From NCBI GenBank assembly GCA_903892995.1, contig CAITKP010000092.1:62001-126000 (forward strand): a stretch of 64,000 bases of DNA. The letters are read 5' to 3'. This document shows positions 35,202 through 45,019 of this stretch, in pieces (positions within the stretch are counted from its first letter, which is position 1; every line of letters begins with the position of its first letter). The notes below the pieces were generated by a model that was not told where the DNA came from, did not search any database, and was given only the letters and a program-made list of their open reading frames with translations. The translations under genes were made by a program, and so were the position numbers. The stretch comes from an uncultured Campylobacterales bacterium (GTDB lineage: Bacteria > Campylobacterota > Campylobacteria > Campylobacterales > Sulfurimonadaceae).

Positions 35202-36530
35202 TTATCCTTTTGTTATGATGAGAGCTTTGAGTATTCCAAAAGCTTCTTTGAGTTGTATATCTTTATACATTTGCTCTTTAGTGATGATTGTGTCATCTTT
35301 TTGTTTTTCTTTTGTTTCTTCTGCTTTTCCAGAATCTTTTTGAAGCTCTTTTTCAAGATGTTGCTTGAGGTCAGCCTCTTTTATTGCAAAGTCATTATTA
35401 TCATTTGCTTTAATCTCACCCTCGTTCACTTCAATATCTGGAGTTACTCCAACAGCTTGAATCGTGCGTCCACTTGGGAGGTAATATCTTGCAATTGTCA
35501 GTTTAATTGCTTCCTCTTCTGAAATTGGAAGCACTACTTGAACACTTCCTTTTCCAAAACTTTTTGTGCCTACTAAAACTGCACGTTTATGATCTTGAAG
35601 CGCTCCTGAAACTATCTCGGATGCACTTGCACTTCCAGCATTTATAAGAACGACCATAGGCATTTTTGTAATTGTAGAGCTTGAACTTGCATTATAAGTT
35701 TTATTTTCAGACTCAGAGCGTCCTTTTTGAGAGACGATGACACCTTTATCTACAAAAAGATCTACAAGACCAACAGCTTGATCTAAAAGCCCACCTGGAT
35801 TATTTCTAAGATCTAAGATGATTCCCTTATCTTTGTTTTTGTATTGATTGATCGCTTTTTTAACGCCTTCAACTACTTTTTTATCAAAGCTAGTGACTCT
35901 TATATAGAGAATAGAATCATCTATTTGTTTTGTATAAACAGATTGAATGTCAATTTTTCCGCGGATGATGTGAAAGTGAAGAGGTTTTGTTTCGCTTTTT
36001 CGAACAACTGTGATGTCAATAGGTGTTCCAACATCGCCTCGCATAATCGATACAGCATCATCAATAGTCATATTAAGTGTAGATTTATCGTTAATTTTTA
36101 AGATAATATCTTCTGCTTTTATCCCGACTTTATCAGCAGGCGTTCCCTCCATAGGAGCAATAACTGTCAGTGCGCCATCTTTCATTCCAACCGTAATACC
36201 AAGTCCGCCAAATTCACCATCTGTTTGAACTTTTAAACTGTCAAAACTTTTTTTGTTCATGAAAGCAGAATGCGCATCAAGGTTTGTCATAAGACCTTGC
36301 AGTGATTTATCGACAAGCTCATTAAGTGTGACATCATCTACATTGTATTGCTCGACTATATCTAAAACTTTTGTAAACTTTGCAAGGGCTTCAAGTCTTG
36401 AAGCTTCAGTTGCAGGTTTTTTTACAGTTTTAAGTGTCGGTGTACCCGCAAATAGTGATGGTGAAAGGAGTAGACCAATGGCAGTTGCAGTTGAAAGAAA
36501 GCCTAAGGTCATGAATTTTTTATTGAGCAT
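35202..36530 (-). CDS. ctpA: C-terminal processing peptidase (S41 family)
   Basis: Periplasmic serine protease cleaving C-terminal tails. N-terminal signal/anchor at residues 8-28, a PDZ domain (about 95-180; GGLGITVGMKDG), and the catalytic Ser-Lys pair in NAGSASASEIVSG (about residue 309) and SFGKGSVQ (about 332). C-terminal low-complexity charged tail. 442 residues. First gene of the minus-strand run, divergent from clpB. Confidence 0.93.
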   Translation of the reverse strand: MLNKKFMTLGFLSTATAIGLLLSPSLFAGTPTLKTVKKPATEASRLEALAKFTKVLDIVEQYNVDDVTLNELVDKSLQGLMTNLDAHSAFMNKKSFDSLKVQTDGEFGGLGITVGMKDGALTVIAPMEGTPADKVGIKAEDIILKINDKSTLNMTIDDAVSIMRGDVGTPIDITVVRKSETKPLHFHIIRGKIDIQSVYTKQIDDSILYIRVTSFDKKVVEGVKKAINQYKNKDKGIILDLRNNPGGLLDQAVGLVDLFVDKGVIVSQKGRSESENKTYNASSSSTITKMPMVVLINAGSASASEIVSGALQDHKRAVLVGTKSFGKGSVQVVLPISEEEAIKLTIARYYLPSGRTIQAVGVTPDIEVNEGEIKANDNNDFAIKEADLKQHLEKELQKDSGKAEETKEKQKDDTIITKEQMYKDIQLKEAFGILKALIITKG

Positions 36531-36655
36531 TATTTACCTAGTTTCAGAGTTGAATTTTAAAGTTGGATATTATACTTAAAACTCATTTATATAACAATAG
36601 ATTTTAAAATGCATTTGAAATATTTTAAAATAGTTATGCATAATGACTAAATTAA

Positions 36656-36676
36656 CTTGACAACAAGTGACTCAAA
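36656..36676. promoter_or_regulatory. HAIR-like operator (HspR site) in front of clpB
   Basis: CTTGACA-N7-ACTCAAA at 36656-36676 matches the HspR-associated inverted repeat CTTGAGT-N7-ACTCAAG at 11 of 14 positions with the exact 7-bp spacer. It covers the -35 box of the clpB promoter, the right position for repression. HspR is known to control heat-shock genes in Campylobacter and Helicobacter; that it acts here is inferred. Confidence 0.6.
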
Positions 36677-36686
36677 TTGATATAAT
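36657..36686 (+). promoter_or_regulatory. Consensus housekeeping promoter of clpB
   Basis: TTGACA at 36657-36662, an 18-bp spacer and TATAAT at 36681-36686, both hexamers perfect. The start codon is 30 bp further on, with AAAGGAAA as ribosome-binding site. So complete a promoter is unusual for this phylum, where -35 boxes are usually absent, and is consistent with control by a repressor. Confidence 0.75.
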
Positions 36687-36715
36687 TATTCTATCTTTAA
36701 AACAAAGGAAAAACA

Positions 36716-39295
36716 ATGAATAATATTTTTGAAAAACTAACACACAATATGACAGAAGCGATAGAGTCATCTTTCTCTTTGGCACTGCACAATAAAAACA
36801 TGGAGGTTGATCCTATCCACTTTTTATGGGCACAATTAACAAATACAAACTCTGTTCTAAATCAAGCATTGAACAAAATGAATGTGGATAAAACAGCGAT
36901 TGAACTTGATATAAAAAGTATGGCAAACAAGTTTTCTACCTCTTCATCTGTAAATAGAGAAAATATCAAAATTTCTAAAAAGTTTGTAGATTTTTTACAG
37001 CGTGGTGCAGGCGAGATGACAAAAAATGGGGATTCATTTTTAGCAGTCGATAGTTTTATTATTGCAAACTTAAAAGAATCTCCATTTAGTGAGATTATAG
37101 GAAAATATGTAAATATCATCGATTTGATAAAAACTTTGGAATCATTTCGTGCAGGACAAAAGATAGATTCTCAAACAGGTGACGAAAACCTTGAAGCACT
37201 CTCAAAATATGGGATTGATCTTACAAAACTAGCAGCTGAGGGAAAACTTTCTCCTGTCATCGGGCGAGATGAAGAGATCAACCGTGCAATGCAGATACTT
37301 ATCCGTAAAACGAAAAATAATCCTATACTTTTAGGTGAACCGGGGGTTGGAAAGACTGCATTAGTTGAAGGATTGGCGCAGCGAATTTTCAATAAAGAAG
37401 TACCACTTTCACTGCAAAATAAACGACTTATCGCTCTTGATATGAGTGCGCTTATAGCTGGAGCAAAATATCGTGGGGAGTTTGAAGACAGACTAAAAGC
37501 AGTGATTGATGAAGTGAAAAAAAATACAAATATCATTCTTTTTATAGATGAGATTCACACAATTATCGGTGCTGGTGCAAGTGAGGGAAGTATGGATGCG
37601 GCAAATATCCTCAAACCTGCTCTTGCACGTGGTGAACTTCGAACAATAGGTGCGACGACTTTAAAAGAGTATAGAAAATATTTTGAAAAAGATGCAGCAC
37701 TTCAAAGACGTTTTCAACCGATTCGTGTGGATGAACCAAGTATAAATCAAGCCTTACAGATACTTCGCGGTATAAAAGAGAATCTTGAAGCGTACCATAA
37801 TATTACCATCACTGATTCTGCGTTGGTAGCGGCTGCAAAGCTAAGTGAGCGTTATATTACAGATAGATTTTTGCCAGACAAAGCGATAGATTTGATCGAT
37901 GAAGCAGCGGCAGAACTGAAAATGCAAATCGAAAGTGAACCAAATGCATTAGCTGCTATAAAAAGAAAGCTCCAAGAGTTACATGTAGAGCGTGAAGCCC
38001 TTAAAATGGAGGAGTCAGCAAGTAATACAAAAAGAATCGAAGAGATAGTAAAAGAGCTTGCAGATGCTGAGGAACAAAGAAGAACATTGGAGTCTCAGTT
38101 TAACCATGAAAAAGGAATTTTCGAGCAAATTGCAACGATAAAATCTGAAGCTGAAAATAAAAAGAGAGAAGCTGAACTTGCAAAAAATAGCGGAGATTAT
38201 AATAAAGCTGCAGAGATCGAGTATGGAACAGTTCCAAAACTTTTAAATGATGAAAAAGAGTTGCAAGAGAAATGGAAAGAGATGCAACGCGAGGGAACAC
38301 TGCTTAAAAATAGTGTGGATGAAGATGCTATTGCTTCAATTGTGAGCAGATGGACAGGAATTCCTATTAATAAAATGCTTCAAAGTGAGAAGGAAAAGAT
38401 CTTACATGTAGAGAATGAACTCAATCTCTCAGTCATAGGTCAAGAGCGCGCTGTACATGCAGTGGCTCGAGCGATTAAACGCAATAAAGCGGGACTAAGT
38501 GATAAAAATAGACCGATAGGAAGCTTTTTATTTCTTGGACCAACGGGTGTTGGAAAAACGCAAACTGCTAAGACTTTGGCGAAGTTCTTGTTTGACACAG
38601 AAGAAGCGATGGTGCGAATCGATATGAGTGAATATATGGAAAAACACGCTGTTTCACGCCTTGTTGGTGCACCTCCAGGATATGTGGGTTACGATGAAGG
38701 CGGACAACTTACAGAAGCGGTGCGTCGCAAACCATATAGCGTTGTACTTTTAGATGAGGTCGAAAAAGCACATCCAGATGTGTTTAACATCCTGCTTCAA
38801 GTGCTTGATGATGGTCGTTTGACGGACAATAAGGGTGTGACAGTAGATTTCACAAATACGATTATCATTATGACAAGCAATATCGCAAGCGATAAGATTA
38901 TGTCTCTAAATAGTGAATATGACAAGATGCGTGATGCGGTAATGGGTGAGCTAAAACTCTCTTTTAAACCTGAATTTTTAAACAGACTCGATGATATTAT
39001 CATTTTTAATCCGCTTGGAAGTGATCAGATCAAAGGAATTGTGGATCTTTTCTTTAGTGAAATCGTCAAAAAAGTACAAGAGCGCGATATTACGATTACT
39101 CTTAGCGATGCTGCAAAAGAGCTTATTGCTGAGGCTGGATTTGATCCCATTTATGGAGCAAGACCACTAAAACGTGCACTCTATGAGATCGTTGAAGATA
39201 GATTAGCTGATTTGATACTAGGTGGCGAAATAGAAGAGGGTTCAAGTGTGTTATTTGATGCAGATGGCGATGAGATCAAAGTCACTGTATCGTAA
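36716..39295 (+). CDS. clpB: Protein disaggregase ClpB
   Basis: Hexameric AAA+ chaperone that works with DnaK to dissolve aggregates. N-terminal Clp domain (1-145), D1 with Walker [10 protein letters not shown] (about 208), the long middle coiled coil (about 400-520) that separates it from ClpA, and D2 with GPTGVGKTQ (about 608). 859 residues, full length. It has a HAIR-like operator, fitting heat-shock control. Palindromes at 37980 and 38403, both ELHVE/ILHVE. Confidence 0.97.
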   Translation: MNNIFEKLTHNMTEAIESSFSLALHNKNMEVDPIHFLWAQLTNTNSVLNQALNKMNVDKTAIELDIKSMANKFSTSSSVNRENIKISKKFVDFLQRGAGEMTKNGDSFLAVDSFIIANLKESPFSEIIGKYVNIIDLIKTLESFRAGQKIDSQTGDENLEALSKYGIDLTKLAAEGKLSPVIGRDEEINRAMQILIRKTKNNPILLGEPGVGKTALVEGLAQRIFNKEVPLSLQNKRLIALDMSALIAGAKYRGEFEDRLKAVIDEVKKNTNIILFIDEIHTIIGAGASEGSMDAANILKPALARGELRTIGATTLKEYRKYFEKDAALQRRFQPIRVDEPSINQALQILRGIKENLEAYHNITITDSALVAAAKLSERYITDRFLPDKAIDLIDEAAAELKMQIESEPNALAAIKRKLQELHVEREALKMEESASNTKRIEEIVKELADAEEQRRTLESQFNHEKGIFEQIATIKSEAENKKREAELAKNSGDYNKAAEIEYGTVPKLLNDEKELQEKWKEMQREGTLLKNSVDEDAIASIVSRWTGIPINKMLQSEKEKILHVENELNLSVIGQERAVHAVARAIKRNKAGLSDKNRPIGSFLFLGPTGVGKTQTAKTLAKFLFDTEEAMVRIDMSEYMEKHAVSRLVGAPPGYVGYDEGGQLTEAVRRKPYSVVLLDEVEKAHPDVFNILLQVLDDGRLTDNKGVTVDFTNTIIIMTSNIASDKIMSLNSEYDKMRDAVMGELKLSFKPEFLNRLDDIIIFNPLGSDQIKGIVDLFFSEIVKKVQERDITITLSDAAKELIAEAGFDPIYGARPLKRALYEIVEDRLADLILGGEIEEGSSVLFDADGDEIKVTVS

Positions 39296-39320
39296 ATAAA
39301 AATAAAGTTATAATTTTTAC

Positions 39321-39668
39321 ATGAAAATAGTAACTTTAATTCTTCTAACTTATAGTTTTTTGGTGGCGTGTACGGGTGATTGCCTTACATGTCATCCAAA
39401 ACTTCTTCCAACTATCAACACTGATACTAGGCATAAACCGATGCTTACATGTATAAAATGTCACTCCGCAGATCCACAAAAAATGGCTGATTGTGGAAGT
39501 GATTGTTTTGCTTGTCACAGTATAGAAAAAATAGAAAAGCCAAAAGTGCAGGAGCACAAAGTGATTCGTGGCTGTAGAGATTGTCATATGAAACTCAGTC
39601 AAGAACTTCTCAGTGCACCTCCACAGCAGTCATACGAACAATCTTTGAGAAACTTTTTAAACCTTTAA
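39321..39668 (+). CDS. Small periplasmic tetraheme c-type cytochrome
   Basis: 115 residues with a short signal peptide (MKIVTLILLTYSFLVAC) and four CxxCH heme sites: CLTCH, CIKCH, CFACH and CRDCH, plus extra His residues that could be distal ligands. The size and spacing resemble NapB/cytochrome c3-like electron carriers, but no exact family is recognised. The Cys at the end of the signal could also be a lipobox-like residue. It starts 25 bp after clpB and may be read through from it. One palindrome (39446) and one near-copy (about 39404) encode the LTC part of two heme motifs. Confidence 0.85.
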   Translation: MKIVTLILLTYSFLVACTGDCLTCHPKLLPTINTDTRHKPMLTCIKCHSADPQKMADCGSDCFACHSIEKIEKPKVQEHKVIRGCRDCHMKLSQELLSAPPQQSYEQSLRNFLNL

Positions 39669-40189
39669 GCGTAGAGCTCTTTTGTAAGTTTGTTGAACTC
39701 AGAGAGTGTTTTATCTAGAAGTGCTTGCATTTGATCGATCACTTTTGGTGCTTCAGTCACCGTTTTTAAGCTCTGATCGAACATATCGACGATACTATTT
39801 TTTGTAAAATTCTTTGTATTTTGATCTTTGCTTTGCATTGGTTCAAAAATATCAGCAATCTTTTTTGCGACCTGATTTATAGGTGAACTATTTTTTTGAT
39901 CTTCTAACTCTTTTGTAAATTTATCAAGATAGGGTTGCGCCAATTTCATAAAACCAGCTATCTCTTTTTTATCTTGTTCATCAATACCATTACTTTGCAC
40001 AGAAAATTTAAATGATTGCATAGATGAAAATGAGAGTTCAGTTTTACTCTCCTTTTGATTTTGTTCATTTGAGAGTGAGATAGATTCCTTGTTGGAGAGA
40101 TCAAGATTGATGATATCTCCGCTAGAAGTTTTCATCATAATGCTTAAATCATGTGATCTGTATGCATCCATTGAAAGTGAACTACTCAT
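39665..40189 (-). CDS. Conserved-looking cytoplasmic protein of unknown function
   Basis: 174 residues, no signal peptide or membrane segment, Ser/Lys/Gln-rich N-terminal half and helical C-terminal half (about 85-170) with heptad-like spacing. I recognise no domain; the start (MSSSLSMDAYRSHDLS) and the presence of a purine-rich site upstream support a real gene. It converges on the cytochrome gene with a 4-bp overlap and is divergent from rpmH. Confidence 0.65.
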   Translation of the reverse strand: MSSSLSMDAYRSHDLSIMMKTSSGDIINLDLSNKESISLSNEQNQKESKTELSFSSMQSFKFSVQSNGIDEQDKKEIAGFMKLAQPYLDKFTKELEDQKNSSPINQVAKKIADIFEPMQSKDQNTKNFTKNSIVDMFDQSLKTVTEAPKVIDQMQALLDKTLSEFNKLTKELYA

Positions 40190-40328
40190 TTTATAATCCT
40201 TTTGAGTTTAAAAAGTTTTAACATTATCGGCAGAGGAATGAATTTCTTTATAGTAGAGTATACTTAACCCTTGTTTAAGTAAGCTTTTTGTACTATTGCG
40301 GACTTAAAATTTTAAAAGAGGATTTGGC

Positions 40329-40463
40329 ATGAAAAGAACATACCAACCGCATAAGACACCAAGAGCACGTACTCATGGTTTCAGAGCTCGTATGGCTACA
40401 AAAAACGGCCGTAAAATAATTAACGCTCGTCGCGCTAAAGGTCGTAAATCATTGACTGTTTAA
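40329..40463 (+). CDS. rpmH: 50S ribosomal protein L34
   Basis: 44-residue basic protein [18 protein letters not shown]... ending KGRKSLTV, the complete bL34. AGAGGA lies just upstream as the ribosome-binding site. It is the head of the conserved rpmH-rnpA-yidD-yidC-jag-mnmE run. dnaA and an origin, which flank rpmH in many bacteria, are not present here. Confidence 0.97.
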   Translation: MKRTYQPHKTPRARTHGFRARMATKNGRKIINARRAKGRKSLTV

Positions 40464-40477
40464 GTCAATTTTCATTA

Positions 40478-40795
40478 TTGAAACGTCATAAAGAGTTTCA
40501 ATATATTTATAATAAAGGTAAAAATGCACACTCTAACAGTGTTGTGCTTTTCTATCTTCCAGCTAATGGAGTCAAGAGAGTAGGGTTTACAGCAACCAAG
40601 AAGATTGGTAATGCAGTGGTTCGAAATCGATCTAAACGAAGATTTAGAGCTCTTTTTAGTGAATTTTCTTCTCTATTAAATGATGGCACATATATCTTTG
40701 TTGCCAAAGTCGCTCTAGCAGAGACTTCTTATCTTTCCCTACAAAATGATTTCAAAAAAGTTTTAAAAAAAGCTGGTTCGCTTCGTAATGATTAA
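40478..40795 (+). CDS. rnpA: Ribonuclease P protein component
   Basis: Protein subunit of RNase P, which trims the 5' ends of pre-tRNAs. The RNR motif region GNAVVRNRSKRRFRALF (about 45-61 from the TTG) is diagnostic. The start is uncertain. TTG at 40478 has no ribosome-binding site, whereas the open frame extends to an ATT at 40451 inside rpmH, preceded by AAAGG, which would add the residues LSQFSLLK that align with the family N-terminus. No ATG or GTG is available between. The 3' end overlaps yidD by 8 bp. Confidence 0.9.
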   Translation: MKRHKEFQYIYNKGKNAHSNSVVLFYLPANGVKRVGFTATKKIGNAVVRNRSKRRFRALFSEFSSLLNDGTYIFVAKVALAETSYLSLQNDFKKVLKKAGSLRND

Positions 40796-41114
40796 AAAAA
40801 TTCTTCTCTCTTTTTTAGCTTACTATCAAAGGTTTTTTACACTTTTGGGGTATGGAAGTTGTAGATATTACCCAACTTGTAGTGAATATGCGAAATGGGA
40901 GTTTGAAAATAACAAAATTTCAAGTGCTTTTTACCACACTTTGATTAGAATACTTCGTTGTAATCAACTTTTTGAGGGGGGAATAGATTATCCATTATTG
41001 GATAAACTCTCTTTGAATCCCAAAAAAATGGGAGTTGATGATATAAAATTTTGGTTGGTTCCAAATAAAAAAAACCGTTTTTATATAATTAAAAATTTTG
41101 CTTTTAAAGGGTAA
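40788..41114 (+). CDS. yidD: Membrane protein insertion efficiency factor YidD
   Basis: Small membrane-associated protein that assists YidC-dependent insertion. The Cys-rich core CRYYPTCSEYAKWEFENN (about 22-39) and ILRCNQLFEGGIDY are the UPF0161 signatures. 108 residues, somewhat longer than average because of the C-terminal basic tail. Overlaps rnpA and precedes yidC by 2 bp. Confidence 0.95.
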   Translation: MIKKILLSFLAYYQRFFTLLGYGSCRYYPTCSEYAKWEFENNKISSAFYHTLIRILRCNQLFEGGIDYPLLDKLSLNPKKMGVDDIKFWLVPNKKNRFYIIKNFAFKG

Positions 41115-41116
41115 AT

Positions 41117-42712
41117 GTGTTTGATAAATTGACTTCAAATCAGAGATTGTTGGTAGCTGTTGGGCTATCGTTTGTATTTTTTATAGGTTATACCACAATA
41201 TTTCCACCAAAACCTGTCAGTAGTGAAAACAATGCCACAAAACAAACAAGCTCGGCATCTGTTGGTGTAAAAGAAAAAACTGTTGTTGTTGCAGATCCAT
41301 CTGCAAAACTTGACAATACGCTTACAACAGGCGCAAAAGAGGGACTTGTTACAGTTAAATCAGCTGATTTTATTTTAACACTTGACACCTTGGGCCGTAT
41401 ATCGTCAAACATACTTTTAGAGAAAAAGTATGACAAAGCTGAAGGACAACATGCAGAGCTTATTGATGCAAATAGTGTAAAACCTCTTCTTGTTAGGTTT
41501 GCTGATAGTGCGCTCAATGATGAAGCGACAAAAGTTCCTTATACTGCAAATGTTTCATCTATTATTTTGGATGAAAAGCCACAAACTATAGTTTTGACAC
41601 AGCAACTTTCAAAATTAACAGTAACAAAAACTTTTACTTTTTACAAAGATGGTCATTATGATATGAAAGTCGGCTTGTCAAATGAAGCACGCTACTATTT
41701 AGACTTGGGTCAGCGTCCAAAGATTGAGACAAAAATGATGACTGTAGCTGGAGCTATGGTTTATTATGGAGAGGGCAAGACTACGATTTTTCAAGATGGT
41801 GATGTAGAAGGACGTTCTACCTTTACTGATGTACACCTGATCTCTGCGTTTGATCAATATTTTGCAAATATTCTTTATGGATTTGATAAAAATCTTAATG
41901 TTTTAGTAGATCGCGATACAAACGGTGACGCTCGTACATATATTGATGCTCCTAAAGAGATGATACTTCATGGATATAGTGGGCCAAAAACATTCGCAAC
42001 ACTAAAATCGATTGATCCAGTGTTGGTTAATGCTATTGAATATGGTTGGTTTACATTTGCGTCCCGTCCACTTTTTGCAGTGTTAGCATGGTTGAATTCA
42101 ATCTTTGGAAACTGGGGATGGGCTATTATTGGTCTAACTGCACTGGTACGTTTTGTTTTATACCCTTTGACACACAAGGGTATGGTTTCTATGCAAAAGA
42201 TTAAGCAAATCTCTCCAAAAATCAAAGAACTTCAAACAAAATATAAAGGCGATCCACAGCGCATGAATGCAGCTGTAATGGAAATGTATAAAAAACATGG
42301 TGCAAACCCACTTGGTGGATGTTTGCCTATGCTTTTACAAATTCCTGTATTTTTTGCAATGTATCGTGTGTTTTTAAATGCTCCAGAACTTCAAGGTGCT
42401 CCATGGATACTTTGGGTACAGGATCTTTCACGTATGGATCACCTCTTTATACTACCATTGTTAATGGGTGCTACGATGTATTATCAACAAAAAATTACTC
42501 CAAGTAATTTTACAGATCCATTACAAGAAAAAGTGTTTAAATTCCTGCCTGTGATCTTTACATTTTTCTTTGTAACTTTCCCAGCTGGACTTGTTCTATA
42601 CTGGTTTGTAAATAACCTTTTCTCAATCGCTCAGCAGTTTCTTGTAAATAAACAGTTTGCAGCAGCAGAAGCTATCGTTGCAAAGAGTGAATTGGAGAAA
42701 AAAGATGATTAA
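41117..42712 (+). CDS. yidC: Membrane protein insertase YidC
   Basis: Inserts and folds inner-membrane proteins with or without Sec. N-terminal helix (about 10-25), a large periplasmic beta-sandwich (about 60-310), and the C-terminal insertase core with five helices (about 315-515), including GCLPMLLQIPVFFAMYRVF and the FPAGLVLYWFVNNLFS motif. 531 residues. GTG start at 41117. Overlaps jag by 8 bp. Confidence 0.96.
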   Translation: MFDKLTSNQRLLVAVGLSFVFFIGYTTIFPPKPVSSENNATKQTSSASVGVKEKTVVVADPSAKLDNTLTTGAKEGLVTVKSADFILTLDTLGRISSNILLEKKYDKAEGQHAELIDANSVKPLLVRFADSALNDEATKVPYTANVSSIILDEKPQTIVLTQQLSKLTVTKTFTFYKDGHYDMKVGLSNEARYYLDLGQRPKIETKMMTVAGAMVYYGEGKTTIFQDGDVEGRSTFTDVHLISAFDQYFANILYGFDKNLNVLVDRDTNGDARTYIDAPKEMILHGYSGPKTFATLKSIDPVLVNAIEYGWFTFASRPLFAVLAWLNSIFGNWGWAIIGLTALVRFVLYPLTHKGMVSMQKIKQISPKIKELQTKYKGDPQRMNAAVMEMYKKHGANPLGGCLPMLLQIPVFFAMYRVFLNAPELQGAPWILWVQDLSRMDHLFILPLLMGATMYYQQKITPSNFTDPLQEKVFKFLPVIFTFFFVTFPAGLVLYWFVNNLFSIAQQFLVNKQFAAAEAIVAKSELEKKDD

Positions 42713-43673
42713 GATTGAATCAGCTACTCTGCAGGATGCTTATGAAAAAGCAGCTATGCATTATAGTTGCTCTGTCACCGAACTTCAAGTTGAAGTTTTA
42801 CAACATCCAAGCTCTGGTTTTTTAGGGTTTTTCAAAAAATCTGCAATTATTGTAGCTTCATGTAAAAAAATCTTTACACAAGCAGAAGCTCAACCTGAGG
42901 TTAAAGTTAAAGCAAGCGTAGAAGTTAAGCCTCCTCTCAAAGAAGAGAGTGTTCAAGAAAAAGTAGAAGAGGTCGATTCGCCTCAAGAAGTAAAAACTGA
43001 AAATACTCATGTTCCTAAGAAAAAAAGCTATATCAGTGAACAAAAAATTCTCAATGACACGATTTTACCAACGTCATTTGTAAGCGATCAAGATGAAGAA
43101 TATTTAGAAGAGGAACTCTCAGCAGACCAATACAAAAATAGATATACAAATGAGTTAGATAAAAATTATTTTCAAGATGAGGATGAGAATGAAGTTATTC
43201 ATGAATACTCTGCAGATGAGATAGTTAAGAGTGTTAAAGAAGATATCAATAAATTATTTGAGCTAATTTGTTTTGATATTGATACTATTGATGTGAAACT
43301 TTATGATGATGTTACCCTTTTAGTGGAGATATCTGGCGAGGATTCAGCTTTGTTGATCGGTAAAGAAGGTTACAGATACAAGGCACTCTCTTATATGATT
43401 TTTAATTGGATTAATTCCAAATATCAACTGCAACTTCGTTTAGAAATAGCAGAGTTTTTGAAAAATCAAGAGGAGTCAGTCTCTCGTTATCTTGTTGGAG
43501 TTTGTGAAACAATAGAAAGAGAAGGGCGTGCCCAAACGAAAATACTTGATGGTGTTCTTGTTCAAATCGCTCTTAAACAGCTTCGTGAGACCTACCCAGA
43601 TAAATATGTTGCTATCCGTTCAACAAGAGATGGACTGAAGTTTATCATTATTAACGATTATAACGGATATTAA
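42705..43673 (+). CDS. jag: Jag/SpoIIIJ-associated RNA-binding protein
   Basis: 322 residues: Jag-N domain (1-52, with HPSSGFLGFFKKSA), an acidic low-complexity linker (about 55-175), a KH domain with LIGKEGYRYKALSYMIF (about 220-240) and a C-terminal R3H-like region (RYLVGVCETIEREGRA onward). The ATG at 42705 is chosen over an upstream in-frame start inside yidC because it begins with the conserved MIKIES... N-terminus. Role in cell-envelope growth is known in other bacteria. Confidence 0.9.
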   Translation: MIKIESATLQDAYEKAAMHYSCSVTELQVEVLQHPSSGFLGFFKKSAIIVASCKKIFTQAEAQPEVKVKASVEVKPPLKEESVQEKVEEVDSPQEVKTENTHVPKKKSYISEQKILNDTILPTSFVSDQDEEYLEEELSADQYKNRYTNELDKNYFQDEDENEVIHEYSADEIVKSVKEDINKLFELICFDIDTIDVKLYDDVTLLVEISGEDSALLIGKEGYRYKALSYMIFNWINSKYQLQLRLEIAEFLKNQEESVSRYLVGVCETIEREGRAQTKILDGVLVQIALKQLRETYPDKYVAIRSTRDGLKFIIINDYNGY

Positions 43674-43674
43674 G

Positions 43675-45018
43675 ATGCAAGACACCATTAGTGCCGTTGC
43701 TACGGCACATGGGATAGGTTCTATTGCCATTGTCAGAATCAGTGGCGATAAAGCCTTGGAAATCGCAAAAGCACTTTCTCATAGATCTGATTTTAAAGTC
43801 AGATATGCAACCCTCACACCAATATACAATCAAAAAAATGAGCTCTTAGATGAAGCACTTGTTATATATTTTAGGGCTCCTCAAAGTTTTACCGCTGAAG
43901 ATGTAATAGAGATACAGTGTCACGGTGGTATTATCGTCGCAGAACTTATTTTAAGGGCGACTCTTGAAGCGGGTGCAAGACTTGCAAATCCAGGAGAGTT
44001 TAGTAAACGTGCATTTTTTAATGGTCGTATCGATCTAAGCAAAGCAGAAGCGATCTCAAAACTCATAGAAGCAAAGAGTGAAGATGCGGCAAAGATACTT
44101 GCGACGCAGATGATGGGCTCTTTAAAAGATTATGTCGAAGAGGTTCGTGATGAGATGCTTCATATTTTGGCTTATTCGGAAGTGAGTATCGATTATGCTG
44201 AAGAGGATCTGCCTCAAGATTTAGTGGATCAAATTATTGCTAAGCTTGATGCCTTACATGTAAGACTTTTTGCTACACTCAAAGCGAGTGAATCAAGACA
44301 GGGTTTGATGCAGGGATTTAAAGTTTCCATTATCGGAAAACCAAATGTCGGTAAGAGTTCACTTTTAAATATGCTCCTTAATTATAATCGTGCAATTGTC
44401 AGTGAGATAGCCGGCACAACGCGTGATACCATAGAGGAACAAGTCAGAATCGGCACACATCTAATCCGTATTATCGATACAGCAGGTATCCGTGATGCGA
44501 GCGATGAGATTGAACGTATTGGAATAGAGCGATCCATTGAAGCGATAGAAAAAAGTGATATCGTTGTAGCACTTTTTGACAATTCAAGGGAAGTTGACGC
44601 AGAGGATGGCGTGATCCTAGATTGGCTTGATAAGTATAAAGAGAGTAAGGAAATTATTGTTATTCTCAATAAAACAGACCTGCCATGTAAGTTCGAAAAC
44701 TCTAAACTTTTGGCTTATGATTATATTGAGCAAAACTCTAAAAAAAGTGCAGATAAATTGCTCGAGAATTTAGAAAAAATCATTGATAAAAATAACTCAT
44801 CAGATGAGATTATGTTGATATCTCTGCGTCAAAGTGAAGCGGTAAAAAAAACTTTAAATGCTATTGTTGAAGCAAAAGAGCCTCTTGTGGATGGAGAGTT
44901 GGAAATATTTTCATTTCATATGATAGAAGCGATTAATGCGATGAGCTCTATTACAAGAGTATTTGAAACCGATGAGATGCTTGACAAGATGTTTGGTAGC
45001 TTTTGTTTGGGCAAATAG
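43675..45018 (+). CDS. mnmE: tRNA uridine-5-carboxymethylaminomethyl modification GTPase MnmE
   Basis: With MnmG modifies the wobble uridine of several tRNAs. N-terminal folate-binding domain (1-115), helical domain, and an inserted G domain with G1 GKPNVGKSS (about 223), G3 DTAG, and G4 NKTD. The C-terminus is CLGK, the catalytic Cys motif (usually CIGK). 447 residues. Palindrome at 44255 (ALHVR). Confidence 0.96.
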   Translation: MQDTISAVATAHGIGSIAIVRISGDKALEIAKALSHRSDFKVRYATLTPIYNQKNELLDEALVIYFRAPQSFTAEDVIEIQCHGGIIVAELILRATLEAGARLANPGEFSKRAFFNGRIDLSKAEAISKLIEAKSEDAAKILATQMMGSLKDYVEEVRDEMLHILAYSEVSIDYAEEDLPQDLVDQIIAKLDALHVRLFATLKASESRQGLMQGFKVSIIGKPNVGKSSLLNMLLNYNRAIVSEIAGTTRDTIEEQVRIGTHLIRIIDTAGIRDASDEIERIGIERSIEAIEKSDIVVALFDNSREVDAEDGVILDWLDKYKESKEIIVILNKTDLPCKFENSKLLAYDYIEQNSKKSADKLLENLEKIIDKNNSSDEIMLISLRQSEAVKKTLNAIVEAKEPLVDGELEIFSFHMIEAINAMSSITRVFETDEMLDKMFGSFCLGK

Positions 45019-45019
45019 T

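Noticed and set aside
40190-40328. Replication origin next to rpmH
   Set aside because: No dnaA gene and no cluster of DnaA boxes; only the rpmH promoter region is seen.
44963-45019. Longer ruvX start inside mnmE
   Set aside because: The extra residues come from the mnmE 3' end; family alignment starts at the TTG at 45020.
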